The position numbers were made by a program, and so were the translations under genes. 64,000 nt of DNA, taken from NCBI RefSeq assembly GCF_000499845.2, contig NC_023754.2, positions 14,955,516-15,019,515 of the forward strand, given 5' to 3'. This DNA comes from Phaseolus vulgaris (lineage: Eukaryota > Streptophyta > Magnoliopsida > Fabales > Fabaceae). Position 1 is the stretch's first letter, and the number at the start of each line of letters is the position of its first letter. Below, one piece after another: positions 24,666 to 39,059 of this stretch. Under the pieces are notes generated by a model. The model saw only the letters and a program-made list of their open reading frames with translations. It was not told where the DNA came from and made no database searches.

Positions 24666-26574
24666 TCAACTTTCTTGACTAAATAGCCATTCATACAATA
24701 ATGAAGGGGTAACTCAAATGAATACATGATCACTAGTAAAGAACTATAAATGCCATCTTTGTTGATTTGCATATGATTTTTACTCACTTAAAGAAGTTTT
24801 CAATATCTGTTGTATCAAACTATCATTTTTAGTAGATTGTCACAACAATTTAGGTGCCATTGAAAGACTTTCCCCATCTTGATGTTCTTTTGTGGCTTGA
24901 GTTCAAGGGGCTAGATGAATTAAACTAAGAACAACTTTCACAAATCTTTAGAATGAAAACTCATTAAATCTTTGATTTGCGGAATTTGATTTCCAGTAGG
25001 CAATGCACTCAATGAACAATACATAAATTCCAAGAAACCAAAAGATACATATGAAGAGAAAGATTAACACAACAAATTTTATACTGGTTCACTCTATATC
25101 AAGAACTACATTTAGTTGTTCCGCCACACTAGCTATGTTCACACTATAATATCATATTTTTATAAATACATACAAGAGTTTATTTAATACCTAGCAACAC
25201 CCTGGTACAAGACAAACTTGAAACCAATGAATTAAGCACAACTAAAAAATAATTATGGAAGACACGTGCATCGAATTTTACTCAAACATCATCACCTGTC
25301 ATACTACCTTTATTGTGTTATCTCTTAAAGACAACTACATAAAATAGGTACTAAGTCCTATCGCATGATAGGGTAAATCCATATGACCTGTTAAATCAAT
25401 TATCTTTCAAAACAGATTCAATCATTCCACCACATGATAATTTTCATATGAATTTAACTAGAGGTTTAAATTAATAAAATCGCCCAACGATAGCTAAACT
25501 CACCCAATGACCAACCCTCTGGAACGAAATTCATTCAGCAAGTATAGCTTGCTCAATTATCAATGCTCTTGGGTTTTAAATCCCTGAATTTCACCCAACG
25601 ATGGAACTCCTAGGTTCAAATTTGCCTGGTGAGTCTCATGCTCACCCAACGACTAAACCATTGAAACTAAATTCACCCAAAAATTATAGCTTGTCCAGGG
25701 ACTAATTTTCTCAGATTTTCTAAATTATGAATTTCACCAAGCAAATATGTGACCTGCCCAACGAGTTTGCTTAATTCTACATAATTTTGTAGAACTTTGA
25801 ACTAGTTCAGATGCCTCAAACTGGGTAAATCATATCCTTTCTTACTAGTTAGAATACTATAACCCCAACTTGAGTCACTTGATCCTATTTAAAGTCTTAC
25901 AATTACTCAAGTGAACTTAAAACCAATTCACAAAGTTCAAAACGTAGAATAATTTCAATTCATTAAACCAAACATGAGAGTAACTACAATTTAATCAATA
26001 CAATCTGAGTTTCATGGACGGATTCACGTCAACACCAACATTCACAACAAATGAAACAAATCATACTCAATTTACTTTAATCATAAACTTGATTCAAAGT
26101 ATCTATACAAGCAAAATAATTGTGTCACGTAATAACATAATCAATGCATGAGAAATTTAGAACTTGTGATTACGTCACATTCACATCCAGATCTTGTAGT
26201 CTAAAGTACTATTGAAAAGTAAAACTAGTTTCTCTTATCAAATTAGATGGTTGAGTGTTCATAAAGAGCTCAAACTCCTAAGGATGCAGAGATAATTGAA
26301 CGTGTGCCACAGAGTTTTGATCGATTATATGAATACATCACTAGGACCCTAAACTAACATAAACGAATCCTAGAGTTATAAACACCACATGCAAGACACA
26401 TTTACTAAGGTACACAAGAAAACTCAACTTACTCAAAGAAAAAAATTAACAACATAATTAAAAATATGATAAAGTAACTTTGCTAAAAATAACTTTTGAT
26501 CGTCAATTTGATAAATAATGAAGTTAGAAATCTAGAATGAAGACAAAAAAGAATTTTTTTTCTAAAGAGATGAT
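24666..26574. repeat. repeat-rich spacer, possible retroelement debris
   Basis: No open frame. Between 25481 and 25765 a short motif, CACCCAACGA or variants (CGCCCAACGA, TGCCCAACGA), recurs at irregular 50-110 bp spacing. The segment near 25060-25120 (ACAAATTTTATACTGGTTCA) has the look of LTR sequence. Boundaries and class cannot be set by eye. Confidence 0.35.
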
Positions 26575-26596
26575 AATTATATTAAAAATCTTAAAT

Positions 26597-27831
26597 CGGT
26601 TAGGACTTTTTTCTTGGAACCAGAAGTTCCATGTGGTTGGGGTAAGCTCATTTGGTCTTCATCTATTCCGCCTTCCAAAACTCTAGTACTCTGGAAAATT
26701 TTTCATGGGCGACTTCCTACAGATCTGCATATTCAGAATAAGGGTTTGCATATATGTTTTATGTGTACGCTTTGTGAAAAGCATGAAGAATCTATTCAAC
26801 ATCTATTTTTTGAATGTTCTAATGCATTACATATTTGGAGTTGGGTTCGACAGATTTTTCTTACTTCTCATTTCTCTAATAAAGATGATCTTCTTTCTTT
26901 TATTAAGAGTGATGGTAATCCTTTGGTTAAATTGATTAAGCTTGCTGTGACAACCTTTTCTATATGGATGATATGGCGTATGAGGAATTATGCTAGATTT
27001 CAGGATAAGATTGAGGTTTCAAAGGCTATTTCGGTAATTAAAGATTTAACTTGTCTAGTGAGAAATTCGTCTAAAGCTTCAATGAAAAATGATATGTTGG
27101 ATTTCAACGTGATTAAGTTTTTTGGTATTAAGACTCGTAGTGGGAAAGTTTTTCGTCCTCTTCCTGTTAGATGGGAATTTCCTTCACCAGGCTGGGTTAA
27201 AATTAACACTGCTAGGGGGTATCATGGTCTTGCTACTTGTGGAGGTATTTTTCGTGGGAGTATGGGAGAATTTATTGGTGCTTTTTCAGGGTTTCTTGAA
27301 GTTCAGACTGCTTTGGTTGCTGAGTTTTATGGAGTTATACATGCTATGGAGGAAGCTCAAAAAATGGGACTTACTAATGTTTGGCTTGAATGTGATTTTG
27401 TCTTGGTTTGTGCCGCGTTTACTGCTAGGACTAATGTTCCGTAGATGCTTCGTAATCGATGGAATACTTGTCTTAATTTCTGTAGGTCAATCAGGTTTAG
27501 GGTTACTCATATTTTTCGTGAGGGAAATGCATGTGCTGATAAGTTGGCTAATTTAGGGTTCATTCATAGAGAATCTTTTCATTGGTATAATAGACTTCCA
27601 TCTAGTCTGTTCTTAGAATTCTTTATGAATAGGTATATCTACCTATGTATCGTTTTTGTTAACATGTGGGTTTTGGTCTAGTTCCCCATATTTTTGTATT
27701 TTCTTTCTTTTTCCTTTTTTTTAATAATACTTTTTTCATGAGATGGCAGATGATTGTTGTTACTTGAGGTGTCAGCCTAGCTGAGATGTCAAGTTGCATA
27801 GTAATGTCTAACATGAAAACTTTAAAAAAAA
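26597..27831 (+). mobile_element. 5'-truncated LINE (non-LTR retrotransposon)
   Basis: Flanked by a near-perfect direct repeat (26575-26596 and 27832-27854) and ending in an A-rich tail (about 27821-27831). Only the 3' part of ORF2 is present: a reverse-transcriptase zinc-binding domain and an RNase H-like domain. This is the typical product of incomplete target-primed reverse transcription. Confidence 0.85.
26614..27681 (+). pseudogene. LINE ORF2 fragment: RT zinc-binding and RNase H domains
   Basis: The frame reads GWGKLIWSSSIPPSKTLVLW and then CTLCEKHEESIQHLFFEC, the zinc-binding domain that follows plant LINE reverse transcriptases. WEFPSPGWVKINTARG, GGIFRGSMGEFIGAF, LVAEFYGVIHAMEEAQKMG and VWLECDFVLV belong to the RNase H-like (RVT_3) domain. 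A TAG stop at 27442-27444 replaces an expected Trp codon (VP-stop-MLRNRW); the same frame then continues with THIFREGNACADKLANLG to a stop at 27681. No initiator Met or polymerase palm domain is present. The copy is not autonomous. Confidence 0.88.
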
Positions 27832-27854
27832 AATTATATTAAAAAAACTTAAAT

Positions 27855-29225
27855 AACTAATTTTTCTATTTCCATAAATTTTTTAATTTAATAATAAGAT
27901 ATTAAGATATTATTTTAATTATACCATTTATAGTTAAACTACTTTTTTAGGTTCTTGCATCCTCTAATTAGTTCTCCATCATCACCTAACAAAATATAAG
28001 GAAAGTTTTCTATTTGATGTACACATTTTATATTTTTATTTTGCTTTTAATTATAATTTAAAATTAGAAACAAATAATTTTATGACAATATATAGAGGAG
28101 ATTATTCATGTTGTGTACATTTCATATTTATTTTACTCTTAATAATAATTTAAAATTATGAAAAAAAATAAAAAAAATAATGAGAATAAAATATTCAAAT
28201 GTTAAAATTAACTGCGCAAACATTTTAACATCAAAACACATTACAAATCACTCACAACATCACTATTATAATATATTGCAAACCAGTAACTACTATTATT
28301 AATTTTATTTTCTTGAATAATATAAAGATATAAAGTGCACCTTTCTCACTAACTCTAAAATTAATTGTATATTTAAGGAGATTTCCTTGGCCATGAGAAA
28401 TGATTTTTCTTATGTTGAAAATTCAATGGAGTAAAAACGTTTTTTAAATAGTATGATTAAAACAAAAATTATGTTGATATAAGCACACTAAATTCAATCA
28501 TCAAAATATAAATACCTAGATTTCTTTTATAAAATAAAACAAAAATGATTGAAATAAAATTAAAGATTATATTTTTTCATTTCTTATTTACAGACGATAA
28601 TATAACTTAAAGAAACATTTATTTGAATATTTATTTCTGTTTTTTATATTCATTTTTAATTATAAAAATTTCAAATTATTTTTTAATTTATGTTTTGCTT
28701 TCAAATATTTGTATATAAAGAAAGAAAAAAAAAGAGTCGTTGCCTCTTGTACAAATCCTAAAGTCAGGAAAAAAATTTGAAAATTAAGTAATATAATTTT
28801 ATAATTAAAATATAATATAGAAATTAAAATGACGAAGTAAAAGCATATTTTTCCTGACATGTAGTCATCAAAGAATATACTTTATTTCTCTTAAAAAAGA
28901 ATTCTACAAAAACTTGGAAGATAAAATAATTCACAAAATTCCGTAATGAAATATATCTTTATGAATTTGGCTACGAATAACTTGAAAAAAATATATTGAA
29001 TTATTTAATAAGATATAAATATACCTGAATATTTAATTATTTAATATACGCGTTCTTGAATAGTTAATTTGACTATTTATGCAACACATGGTGAATGGTA
29101 GGTAACCAACAACACTTTGTCACCAATTACCTCATCATTATCCTTTTTCACTCATTCTTCTAATTCCATCATCAACATTTTCTCCCATTTTTTTTTTCAT
29201 AATTCATTATAAATGACTATATAAA

Positions 29226-29261
<36 letters not shown>

Positions 29262-29584
29262 CGGGGTTGAGACATCTTCTATTACAAATAAATATCATTA
29301 ATATAAAATTAAAAAGAGAATTATAAATAAAATTACACATAATTTAAGAAGATTAACTAAAAAAAAATTGTTTTAATATAAATTCAATTCATTTTTATAA
29401 ATATATTAATCTCAAACAGGATAGAAAAACATATTTATTGAATATTAATTACATTAAGTTATTCAACAAAAATTGACTTGATTGTTAGGGGATTTTTTAC
29501 ACATACTTATTCGACCACAGTATACAACAAGAGAAAAATATTTTCCTAACTTAAACATAAAATAAATAAATAATAAATAAATAA

Positions 29585-29615
<31 letters not shown>

Positions 29616-31671
29616 TACTTAAAACATGTTTATAAATCTATAAATTTGGATAAGTTGATTAAACAGTTGTGTGGATTAGTGCAATTTTTTTAATATATAT
29701 AAAATTTATGGATAAAAAATATTATTTATCATCTTCTTTTGACCCATTCATGCACGTGTGCCCACAGTAAATTTTGACTTTGCCTGTAATTTGATTGGGT
29801 AAGGGTTATTGTACTTAATTACTTATTAATCCCATCATTGAAGGCTTCAATGAGCAAAATCCCTTAGGAGAAAATTATCTATTCATTTGGAAATAAGAAA
29901 AGGATAACTGAAATTAAGAAGATTTAGCTCAATTGATTCAACAACATAATATTCCATTATAAATTTATTAGTGCCCTAATTACACAATTAAGTAAACTAA
30001 GCCCGAGTTCAACAATATTTAGGATGGTTATAAATTTATTAAGCTTTGTTTATGTCATAAAAAAACTATTTAGTGATGGAAAATATTCTTTAATAAAAAA
30101 ATGAATTTATTATTATTGACTAGACAATTGACACAAAGATAAAGTCCTTAATCAGTAGTTTTTTCAATTACAACGTTGGCAAATTACTGTTTTAATTATA
30201 ACTATATTTATCTAATAAATATATCTTCTTCTAATTAGTTTTATACATTCTATTTTTTTTTAAATATTAAAAAGATGTAAATTTACCGTACATACTCTAT
30301 TTCTAATGGCTACTGTCATTATATAATAATAATAATAATAATAACTTTTACATAAAAAATAATAGTGCATTACAATTAAACTTGTTCAATCAATCAAGAC
30401 AGAGTCAATAATTCCAATAATTAAAGAGTCTGTGTCCACAGGCTAATACAGTTTCTTCTAAGCATATATTAAGTTATTTAAATGTCACTGACCACGATGT
30501 TAACAAGTTACACAAAATTTAATCATTTTACTAATCACGATCTTAATCAACATAATTTATAGCTAGCAAGTACCAAATGGAAAGAAAAATAATATCTTTC
30601 ACATTTTTGTTTTGTTTTGGAAATTTCGATTATGATCGATGATATACGAATTAATGTACGATAAACCAGTAACATATTTTTTTTCATAAATGAAAAAAAT
30701 ATTTATAAGTTAAAAATTAATTTATTTGTAAATTAGAAAATATTCATTTAAATAAATTTCTATATAAGAAATTTTATGTGAGAAAAATAGAAGGAAAAAA
30801 AATTTGACATTAGCAAAATTATCTTACATATTTAGAAGTTCTTTTAGATAAAAGTTGTAGATATAACTTCTTTAAATCTTTATTTTTTAACTTGCGGTGA
30901 AACTTATTTTATTATTTTCTTAAGTAACAATTATATAGAAATTGTTATATACATTTTAAAATAAATATTAAAAAAACACCATAGACTCAGATTATTTTAT
31001 CACAAAAAAAAACTATAGTATATTTTTGCTCCAACGTATACGTATATATCATTTACGATTTAACGTTTTGTTTGTGCGTGGGCCTGAACAAACGCTACTT
31101 TATCCGTTTTTCGCTTTTCTATATATATAGAAGCAAGTAAAAGTCTCTGACTTTTTTGTACGCAAACAAGGATCAATAAGTAAAAACTATATTCATATTA
31201 TCCATCAACAAAAAATGCTTCTACATATGATTAATATTAATTAATAATACCATACCATTAACATCATAAATAATACAAAAATAGTCAAATATTTAATAAT
31301 ATTTTTTGACTTAATTTATACTAATTAAAAATGTCGTAATGAAAACTTTAGAATACTATTATTTAAAAAAAAAAAACTTTTATCACGTTTCATGTTCCTG
31401 AATAAAAAAATTGGAAGTTTTGAAGCAGCTTAAGCATTAACCTGGTCATCAGCATCACCACCACTTTCTTCTTATTCTTGCACTTAGTCTTCTTCTTTAT
31501 CTTTGGATTGAACTTGGACTTGTTCTGTTTCTTTCACAATTCACTCTGCAATTGCACTCTCTTTCTCGATCTATTTAACTATTTATGTATGCTTCTTCTT
31601 GTGTTAGCTGAGAAGAAAAAAACTGTGTTGTGTTGTGCTGTACCTTAGCGTGCGCACCTCTGGCGTAGGAA
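27855..31671. other. long AT-rich spacer
   Basis: No gene or coding exon recognised. Contains a (TA)n tract at 29230-29257, mixed TAAA/TA/AAT tracts at 29565-29613 and an AAT tract at 30327-30343. The last ~200 bp, pyrimidine-rich, are the probable promoter and 5' UTR of the Rab3GAP-like gene. Confidence 0.5.
29230..29257. repeat. (TA)n microsatellite
   Basis: About 14 TA units in the long spacer. Confidence 0.9.
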
Positions 31672-34600
31672 ATGGAGCCTCACGCGACTTCTTTCGTGTC
31701 CAAGGCGCGCATCGCGTTCCATTCCGCTGCAGCCAAAGCGGAGCGTGTTCTGTTGGACTTGAAATCCGATCGAGGTGAGTGCGTGTGTTCCGTTGTTTTC
31801 TCTTTCGTTATCGTTGCGTTGAAATGCGATTCGTTTTTTGTTCTGTTTTGGAATTTTCGATTGTTCTGTTTTTTTTTTTAATTTCGCGGAATTAGCATTG
31901 ACGCGGTGTTTTGATCGGTGAAGATTCCGATAAGCAATTTCACGACGAGTTAGGGAGGCGGCGGGGCGATGAATCTGCTCGGAGCGAGCACGAGTCCAAG
32001 GTTTGAAGATGCATTCCTTTGCTGTAATGCGTGGATTGTGTTTTTGTATCTGTAATTGGTGTTTCTGAAAACATAGATTTTGAGTTTAATTTTTTTCAAT
32101 TTAATTTGTATATTTGCGTTTACGGGATGATGACATTATGGGAATGTGTGTGGTACTGATTTATTTCACTTCTGTGGGTGCCGGATTTTCCACCCTTAAA
32201 TTATGAAATCAAACTATATTTGTTATTTTTTTTGTAATTATGAAATGAAATTAGATTTATTTGGTTTTAATTGAGGCTAAAGTTTGGAAATGAAAATTAA
32301 GATACCGTGTTTGTTTGGATTAGCTTATTTTAGAGGTAGTTGTTGGTTATGTACACGTATACTAGGTTCTATATTTGATATGTGGAAGTTTGTCACTTTA
32401 TGTAACTAATGAAAATTTGTAATAGTTATGCTACCTCATTTACGGGAAAGCATTTTAATTTTAATTATTTTTTTACAAGTGTCTGAAAATAGGAAATAGA
32501 ATGAAAAATAAAGTGATGTTTTGCAATTATTTGTGAACGATAGAATGTGTTTTGTCCTGAAACCATACAGGTGCTTATGGTTCTAAATATCTCTTTAGGT
32601 AGAGATGATCAGTACAAGATCTCTTGTTTGCTTGTGTTATGTCTGGGATGACTGTAATTACTTGCTTAACTGATATTTTTGTAATTGAATGCTGTAGTTT
32701 ATCAATGAACTGAAACATATAAAGTGGAGACCTCCGCATATAGGAACAAAGCGGGATTGGCAAGACAAAATAAACAACATTCGAAAAGGGAGAAAAGAAG
32801 TTGAAGTAACAGATAAAGTTGGCGACATAAACATGGCCTCCGCTCCATTTTATGATGAAAGTTCGTACACTCTCAATGTGAAAAATGATCTTGATGCCAA
32901 GGTAAGAAGATCTGGGTTATTCGATGATTTTATCTTCCAATTGAAGTATCCAAGCAGTTGTCCAATATATTAGAAAAATCAGACAATGTATGCCAAGTGT
33001 CAACTATGAACACTTTGTTTTTAACAGTGTCTTTTCGACCGCTTCACTGTCATTACTCATAAGCTAGGAAAATATTGAATGCATGCATGGCATACTTGTG
33101 ACAAGTTACTAGTGCATGCTTGATAATCTCATGATTAACTCCCGATAACTCTTTCCAGTAAACTGAACGTATTTTTAATGACGTGTGATGAAAAAAATTT
33201 ACTTTAGGCTTCTGAATCAATTCCCTCGGTTGAAGGCTTAACTGATGCGACTGAATACCCCATCCCTCCATCGTCTGTCCTGAAGCAGTTGGCTATAGCT
33301 TTTGAGTAAGTTATGCTCACCTTTTTCCTGGCAATTCAATAATTGCTTTAAGATTCTTTGTTTTGAATATGGTTAGATTCTTTAACCTAATTCTGGCAAC
33401 TGAAAGCCCTATTTCTTACTCTCAGTTGTTCAATGCATTTTTTTAAGCCTAACTGTAATAGCTGTTAAAATTATCTTCATAATGGCTAAAGCAAGAGTAG
33501 TGTAAATATTAAGATTCTTGTTCTTGTTATTCAGAAAATAAATTCAGCTTAATGAATAACTATTCGACTAGCCTCTTAAAGTTTTGGGCCTTTTGACTAG
33601 GGCTGGAAGGGGAACAAACTCAATGAAAGATTTTGTAGCTTCATCAAGTGGTTCATCACCTGCCAGAGAGAGGTCAGGCTTAAGTCTATCTTCGATGAAG
33701 GCTTTAGTGTTGCGTGAAAAGGAGGGCAAACTTACCTCTGAGTTCAGTAGCGATGAGAAAGTTCTGTACTTGATTAATTCATTGTTTGATCCAGGTATAT
33801 GAAATTAAGATTGCTCAGTGAAGATATAATTACATGAACGAATCTTTTCTATGTTTATACTTTTATTTTTTGGGTGCATTATTCTGTGATGACCTTCCAC
33901 ATCCTTTGTAATATTTCAAGATATTCGCAGAGGGAAAGTTCCTTCGAAGGAAGATCAACTCTGATCCAGAGGAAACTTTCATATCATCTTTGCCAAGAGA
34001 TATTCATGGTGCTCCTCCTGAAAGCTTAGTTGCTAACCTAGCTGAAGTAATTGGAAACTTAAAGACGCTCCAAGAAATGGCTCTCTTTTGGTGCAGGGTT
34101 GTTTCTGAAGTAAGTCTAACTCAATAAGAATTTCTATCTTTAATATTATGTAATTTCTTTTTGAGAACCTAAAAGCTTAGATTTCATTAAATCTCTAGAT
34201 TGTTTTCTAGTTTCTATAATATATAAGATATTGTCTTTTGCTCAAGTTACTCTTAGTTTGATGGCTGATGTTGTCGATGATTGTACTTTCTTAATCAGTA
34301 TAATATTTTTATTCAATTTGATATGATTTTGTCCATTATTAATAAATAGGAGCTGACATGATGCCATATTGAAGAAGATAAAAGTAGTTTTTCTCTTTGT
34401 ATTGATCATGTCTTGCTTTATTTGGCTTTTTGGGGTGGTTTTTTCCCCTTGTTGGTCTTCGACTTTGGAGTTTGGACTAATGAATCGTCTTCCAACTGTT
34501 ACTTCCTTCATTTCTCTTTTTGCAAATGATTTAAAAGAACCAAAAAGAAAAGGATAGAAAAGCTGTAAACTACTCAAAGGCTTTATTATTTGGTACTTTT

Positions 34601-37600
34601 AGAGTCCTTCAAAACATACGAATTATCGTCATGTTATTTACCTATGTTTACTTGTCAATGGAAAGAAATGCTACTAAAATTTCCATTCAAGAATTTGTAA
34701 CCTGGCCTGAAGTAGGCTAGAGTAATGTCATCAAGTTATTTTCTTTCTTTATGTCAAGCTAAACGAGTGTGCATTGAATTTTTTACTAATGCAGCTGAGA
34801 AAACATTGGTCCAAAGAGAAATATTTACCTGGAATCCCCCAAGATGACATTCCAGATCTGAAGTATTGTCTTCTGTATCAAAAATTTCAAGTAATTAATT
34901 GTTGCATTTCTCGGAAAAGGCGCTATATTATTGCCACTGAATCACTAAACTCTATGATGGTGGAAGCCAATTTAAACACATTAGAACCAGCAAAGTACTC
35001 AGACAAAATTCCTGCAACCCCTTTATTATATGCAAGGTTAAGAACTGGAGAGCTTGTTCTTCGGCTTGGGGCTGATTGCCCATCAGGAGATTTGATGTTA
35101 CTAGAAACAGGCGAGCCTGCATTCTCTCCTGTCACCCAGGTTTGATAGCTATTTGTCCTGTACCGTTACATATTTGAACATGCTTCAGTATTTGATGTGC
35201 CATACATAATTCTGGCAATTTCATGTAGGAGGGACCATTGCTTACAGAAGATGTGATCAAAGAGACAGAGGAGTTTGTGCTCCGGACAGGAAGGTCTGTA
35301 AACTATTTAGATATAATTGCTTTTGTAGTGAGCTTTCTAAGAGAGCTTTTATTTCCCCAGAATGAATAATATCCAAACATGCACTAATGGTGTAGATGCT
35401 TACTGTGTTCTTCCTCCCCCACCCCACTTCCTTGTTTTTGAGCTGATGGACTAGCTGATCAACAAAAAATATTCACTAAATTTATCTTTGCTATATATTG
35501 ATGACTGTATTTTTGTCTCATGTGTCTGATATGAAAATGACAGCTTCATTTCACTGCATATCTGCATCTATGATCTAATAGGTTCTTGACTTCTTATAGT
35601 TACTATTGGGTAGGCATTTCTTGATAATTTTTTTCCTTGTATGGTCAGTGTTGGTGCTGGATGCTCTCAACTCCTCTCTGACATGCAGGCTTTCAAGGTC
35701 AGACTTTCCCTTGAAGAGAACTTTCCTTACTGGTGTTCTTAATTCTTTTTGAATTGCGTCTAATGTAATGATGTTCTAAGTTAGTTCTGTTTGTGATCAT
35801 GTTTTAGGCTGCAAATCCTGGTTGCATTTTGGAAGATTTTGTGAGATGGTATTCTCCCCCTGACTGGACTGAAAGTGAGGGAAGTAGTGAGGATAGAGAC
35901 TCTTTTTATTGTGGTGAGTCAATGTCTGCAAGAGGTCAACTAAGTCTACGTATGCAAAAGGAAGGTAGGTGTACTAACGTCTTGCCCATGGTCATTGATA
36001 ATCCAACTCATTTTTGTGATCAATATTTATGTTATCTGGCCATTTGGATCTGATTTGGCTTGGAACAAAAATAATTGATTCCCTGTATCTCATAACCAAT
36101 TGTGACAAACTTTTGGTACATTTTCAATGCCAATCATTTATGTTTGTTTACTTGGATTTTGAGGTTGTAGTTTGCTGAGGTGTGTGGAAGGAATGCATAA
36201 AATCCACACTCTATATAGCAGAAACTGTTCAAGCACAGACTAGTGAGGGAATTTTTGTGGTTTAAAAGATCCTATAAAGAAATTTTTTTCCTCTCATACA
36301 CTAGGATCTATAGTGAAGCATATGTACTGTTTTATGTAATCACAATATACCGTTGAGCATTGGTGAATACGACGGAGATCTGGTTAAGCCACTGTTGAAC
36401 TCTTCTATAATGCTCCTTATCTAAATGAAAGAGTAGTTTTTTGTCTTCATGTTTCCCCCAAGTACTCTAAGGGCTAAGCAATCCTGTTTATTTTTTTGGT
36501 TCACTAATTTCTCTTCTTGGACTTCTTTTTGCCTTCATAACTTATCTTGATTACAAGGTTCGAAAACTGTTAGTGCTTGTGCCATCTTTTGTAATTTTAA
36601 AAAGTTGTTTGATATATAGTATTTTATACCGTCATTAGATTTATATGGATTGGCCCGTTTTTTGTATCTCAATCTTCATAGCATTTAATAAGATATATAA
36701 TGCCGATATTGAATATCATCTATATCGGGTAAAAGATGTCCAGATAAGTGAATCCTGACCGTTACCGCAGTTGCATTATGACACATTTTGCAGGAAAATT
36801 TGACATTTTTTGAGCCACTTTATTTCTGTTTGTATGTTCTACGGAAACTTTGCTGAATTCTCCATTACATGTTGATGGTAGGTAATTTGTGGCGTGAATT
36901 ATGGGAAACATCTAAACCAGTTCCAGCTGTTAAACAGGCACCTCTCTATGATGAGGATTTGGCAGTGTTAGTCTAAATAAACCATTTTTATGAACTTGGA
37001 TTTTCCCTTTGAAACCGTCTCACTCGAATGACATTTTTATTCATTTGTAGGGAGGGTATTCTAGATGCATTTGAGGACATTCCGCCTTCGGAGCTTTTCG
37101 AACAGCTGTTTGTTTCTCTTGTTAGTTCTCTCTCACTCTCGCTTCTTTTTATCCCACGTGAGTTGTTTTTGTTATGTATAAATGATGAAAAATGGACCAA
37201 CATTTAATAGAACCTTGTTGATTAAAGTGAGAAAGAATTGCTTCTTATTATGGACTTGGATGGTCCCATATGAGGTGCATGCAAAGATTAATCATTTGCT
37301 CTTATCTTTATCATAATTTTTTGTTATAAATTATAATTATTTAATTGCTCTTAATTTGTAATTTATTTTTTTAAAACAATATGTAGTATATCAGCTAATT
37401 GATTAAAAGAAAAATTATTTAAGTCAGCTTGTGTTTCGTTGACTAGATATCAACGGCAGATGGTAGTGAAACAGTAAACTATTCATTACTGATTGCACCA
37501 TGGGCATGCCTTTCAAATAATAATTTCTGGTCTTAACTCTACAGCTGGGTTCAGGATTTGCAATTGCTGAAAATATGCTCTCTGGTGACGTTGACATTTC

Positions 37601-38627
37601 AAAATCCTTAAATGACTGCAAGGACTACATAGTTACCGCTTGTCAAAGCAACAGATTCAATGAGAAACTCGATAAGCTTGTTCAGGTTGGTACCAATACA
37701 CTAAAGTGACTAATTTATAAAGTTTCATTGTAGCTCCTGATATTCTCTTGGGAAAGTCTCTAATATTCTCACCTTTAAAGGAAGGGAATTTTGTAATCTT
37801 CCTGTAGTGCATACTCCTCTCTCCCACTACACCTGACTTCATATGGTTAATTTTCCCTGTTTTATTTTTTAAAATAAAAACAAAGAAAATTTATAAATTT
37901 ATAAATTAGTTGCAAGAGGTGGTACTGAAAATTTCTGAAGTAATAAGGAGTACTGAAAATTTACTCCATAAGGGAATTGTCAAAATGTACCGGTGGAGTT
38001 AACTCCAGCATTACTCCATCCATCAAGGACTCGTTACCTATAAATAAAGGGAAACTTAGGACTGATAAAATTTTGTAAGACTTTATGCCCTTTACTTTTA
38101 ACCTAATGGGAATATTTAATTTGCCTGTTTTAGTGTTTGGGTTCATTGCTCACCCGAGGATGAAAAATGAGTTACTTTGGAATGTAGACTGATCATAGTG
38201 ATTGTGGAGTCTTGATAGTTTTCATTTCCAAAAAAGTAAAAAATAATGGTTATGTTTATGTCCTCTATAGATGTATGAAATGGTGGAGAAGATGATGCTG
38301 AATCCAGATGAGGCAGTGAAGATAGTAAAGGTCATGGAAGAATCAAGTATGACTACTACTAGTGAACCAAAACGGCGTATGTCTACTGGTGAACCGAAGC
38401 AGCGGTTAAAGCAACTTAGCCATATATTTGGTGGCAAAGATAAAGCATTGAACAGGTCTGTCTGGAAAGAAGAGGTAAACGATGAAAAAAAGCTGGTTCG
38501 ACATTCCTTCTCAAGTTTCTTTGACAACAGCAAGTCATCTTTATTTTCAAAAAAGCCTCCTAAGCATGGAAACCAGTACCCTGTCGATCAATCTCTCTCT
38601 CCGGAAAGGGATTGGACAGTTCTTTAG
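31672..38627 (+). CDS. Rab3 GTPase-activating protein catalytic subunit-like
   Basis: Fourteen exons: 31672-31774, 31924-32000, 32698-32901, 33208-33305, 33601-33794, 33931-34109, 34795-35139, 35229-35293, 35649-35697, 35808-35964, 36882-36966, 37051-37120, 37545-37685 and 38271-38627. They total 2124 nt and 707 residues with an unbroken frame. The diagnostic segment SDMQAFKAANPGCILEDFVRW and following YSPPDW (around residues 431-458) is the conserved core of the Rab3GAP catalytic subunit. Family members, with a non-catalytic partner, regulate Rab GTPases, and in animals also act as exchange factor for Rab18. The protein is shorter than the animal subunit (about 980), as expected for plants. 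Residues after about 610 are Ser/Lys-rich and probably disordered. ATG 31672 begins MEPHATSFVSKARIAFHSAA. The donor of exon 11 (GT just after GCAGT) was set by frame. Confidence 0.9.
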
Positions 38628-39050
38628 ACCAACTTCACCTTTTCTTCTTCTTTTCTCTCCCCTTTCCTCCTGCCGGGTAACTGTAAATTAATTCATGTAT
38701 TCTTTTTCCATGTCTTCATTCGTAAATAGCAAATTTTAATGTATTATCAATGCCCCAATTATTCCCACAGTCAATTTTCTTGTTCAACTTGTTGGGTTGG
38801 GCTTGTACAAGGATGATCACTCAAAATAATGAAAGAGTTATTCATTGTTGCATTTGCAAATGATATTTGTGTTAGTTACTGATCTGTATGTAACTGTAGT
38901 TGTTTCTAGATATGAAATGGCCATTACTTTTGAATTGGATGGAATGATAAAAATATCTTACCACCAATTAAAATTTTACTTCAATTTCTTCAATTCATTT
39001 TTGTCTAAAGTCAAAACACTCCTTGTTTTGGGTTGTAGTCGAAGGCCTAA
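38628..39050. other. 3' UTR and spacer after Rab3GAP-like gene
   Basis: Probable 3' UTR (pyrimidine-rich 38640-38690). A short open frame at 38845 shows no coding features. Confidence 0.45.
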
Positions 39051-39059
39051 AATACTTAT

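Noticed and set aside
27122..27556. Second open frame overlapping the LINE fragment
   Set aside because: A Leu/Val-rich +1 shadow of the RNase H domain; the domain motifs are in the other frame.
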